Assembly (NCBI GenBank): GCA_035464115.1
Contig: DATHSN010000007.1
Span: 1 to 15,250 of the forward strand
Length of the DNA: 15,250 nucleotides
Reading direction: 5' to 3'
Origin: DATHSN01 sp035464115
GTDB lineage: Bacteria > Actinomycetota > Acidimicrobiia > Acidimicrobiales > SKKL01
Shown here: positions 15,240-15,250 of the stretch, one piece after another
Layout of the letters: each line of letters starts with the position of its first letter
Numbering within the stretch: the first letter of the stretch is position 1
Translations under genes and position numbers: made by a program
The notes under the pieces: generated by a model
What the model saw: only the letters and a program-made list of their open reading frames with translations
The model's database searches: none
What the model was told of the DNA's origin: nothing

Positions 15240-15250
15240 CGCCCGCTGAT

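Overview
This window is chromosomal core-metabolism DNA from a very high-GC bacterium. The evidence is G or C at nearly every third codon position, frequent GTG or TTG starts, stop-start overlaps, and candidate TAnnnT -10 boxes 6-9 bases before start codons, as in actinobacterial leaderless transcripts. Gene order follows the recalled actinobacterial (Mycobacterium-type) order tilS, hpt, ftsH, folE, folP, folB, folK, (DUF2520 gene), panC, panD, coaX, lysS, clpC, but ftsH, folE and panD are absent here. A deep-branching actinobacterium such as a member of Acidimicrobiia is my best guess; this is inference from gene order and composition.

Layout. Bases 1-172 hold the C-terminal end of a probable tilS, followed by hpt. 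Bases 799-3076 are a folate block: folP, a dual-specificity-phosphatase-fold gene that has lost its catalytic Cys, folB and folK. On the minus strand, 3086-4836 holds a KhtT/KhtU-like pair (RCK_C regulator plus CPA2 cation:proton antiporter). Bases 4907-9967 form a plus-strand cofactor operon: a Rossmann/DUF2520 protein, panC, nadB, nadC and coaX, mostly with overlapping ends. lysS follows (9990-11438). A minus-strand long-chain polyprenyl diphosphate synthase (11470-12462) is convergent with lysS and divergent from clpC (12619-15147). The window ends in a strong GC hairpin after clpC.

How the genes work together. The fol genes make the pterin-pABA part of tetrahydrofolate. The DUF2520 protein (possibly a ketopantoate reductase), PanC and CoaX cover pantothenate synthesis and its phosphorylation towards CoA. 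NadB and NadC make nicotinate mononucleotide for NAD; nadA is not in the window. hpt salvages purines, the polyprenyl synthase probably supplies a quinone tail, KhtT/U probably handles K+/H+ balance, lysS charges tRNA-Lys and ClpC is the unfoldase of the ClpCP protease.

No intergenic stretch exceeds 300 bases; the longest is 156 bases, before clpC. I found no mobile element, CRISPR, tRNA or rRNA. I do not see a wholly new system. The observations most worth following are the catalytically dead phosphatase-fold protein between folP and folB, in-frame tandem repeats inside folP and at the nadC/coaX junction, and a hairpin touching the clpC ribosome-binding site.
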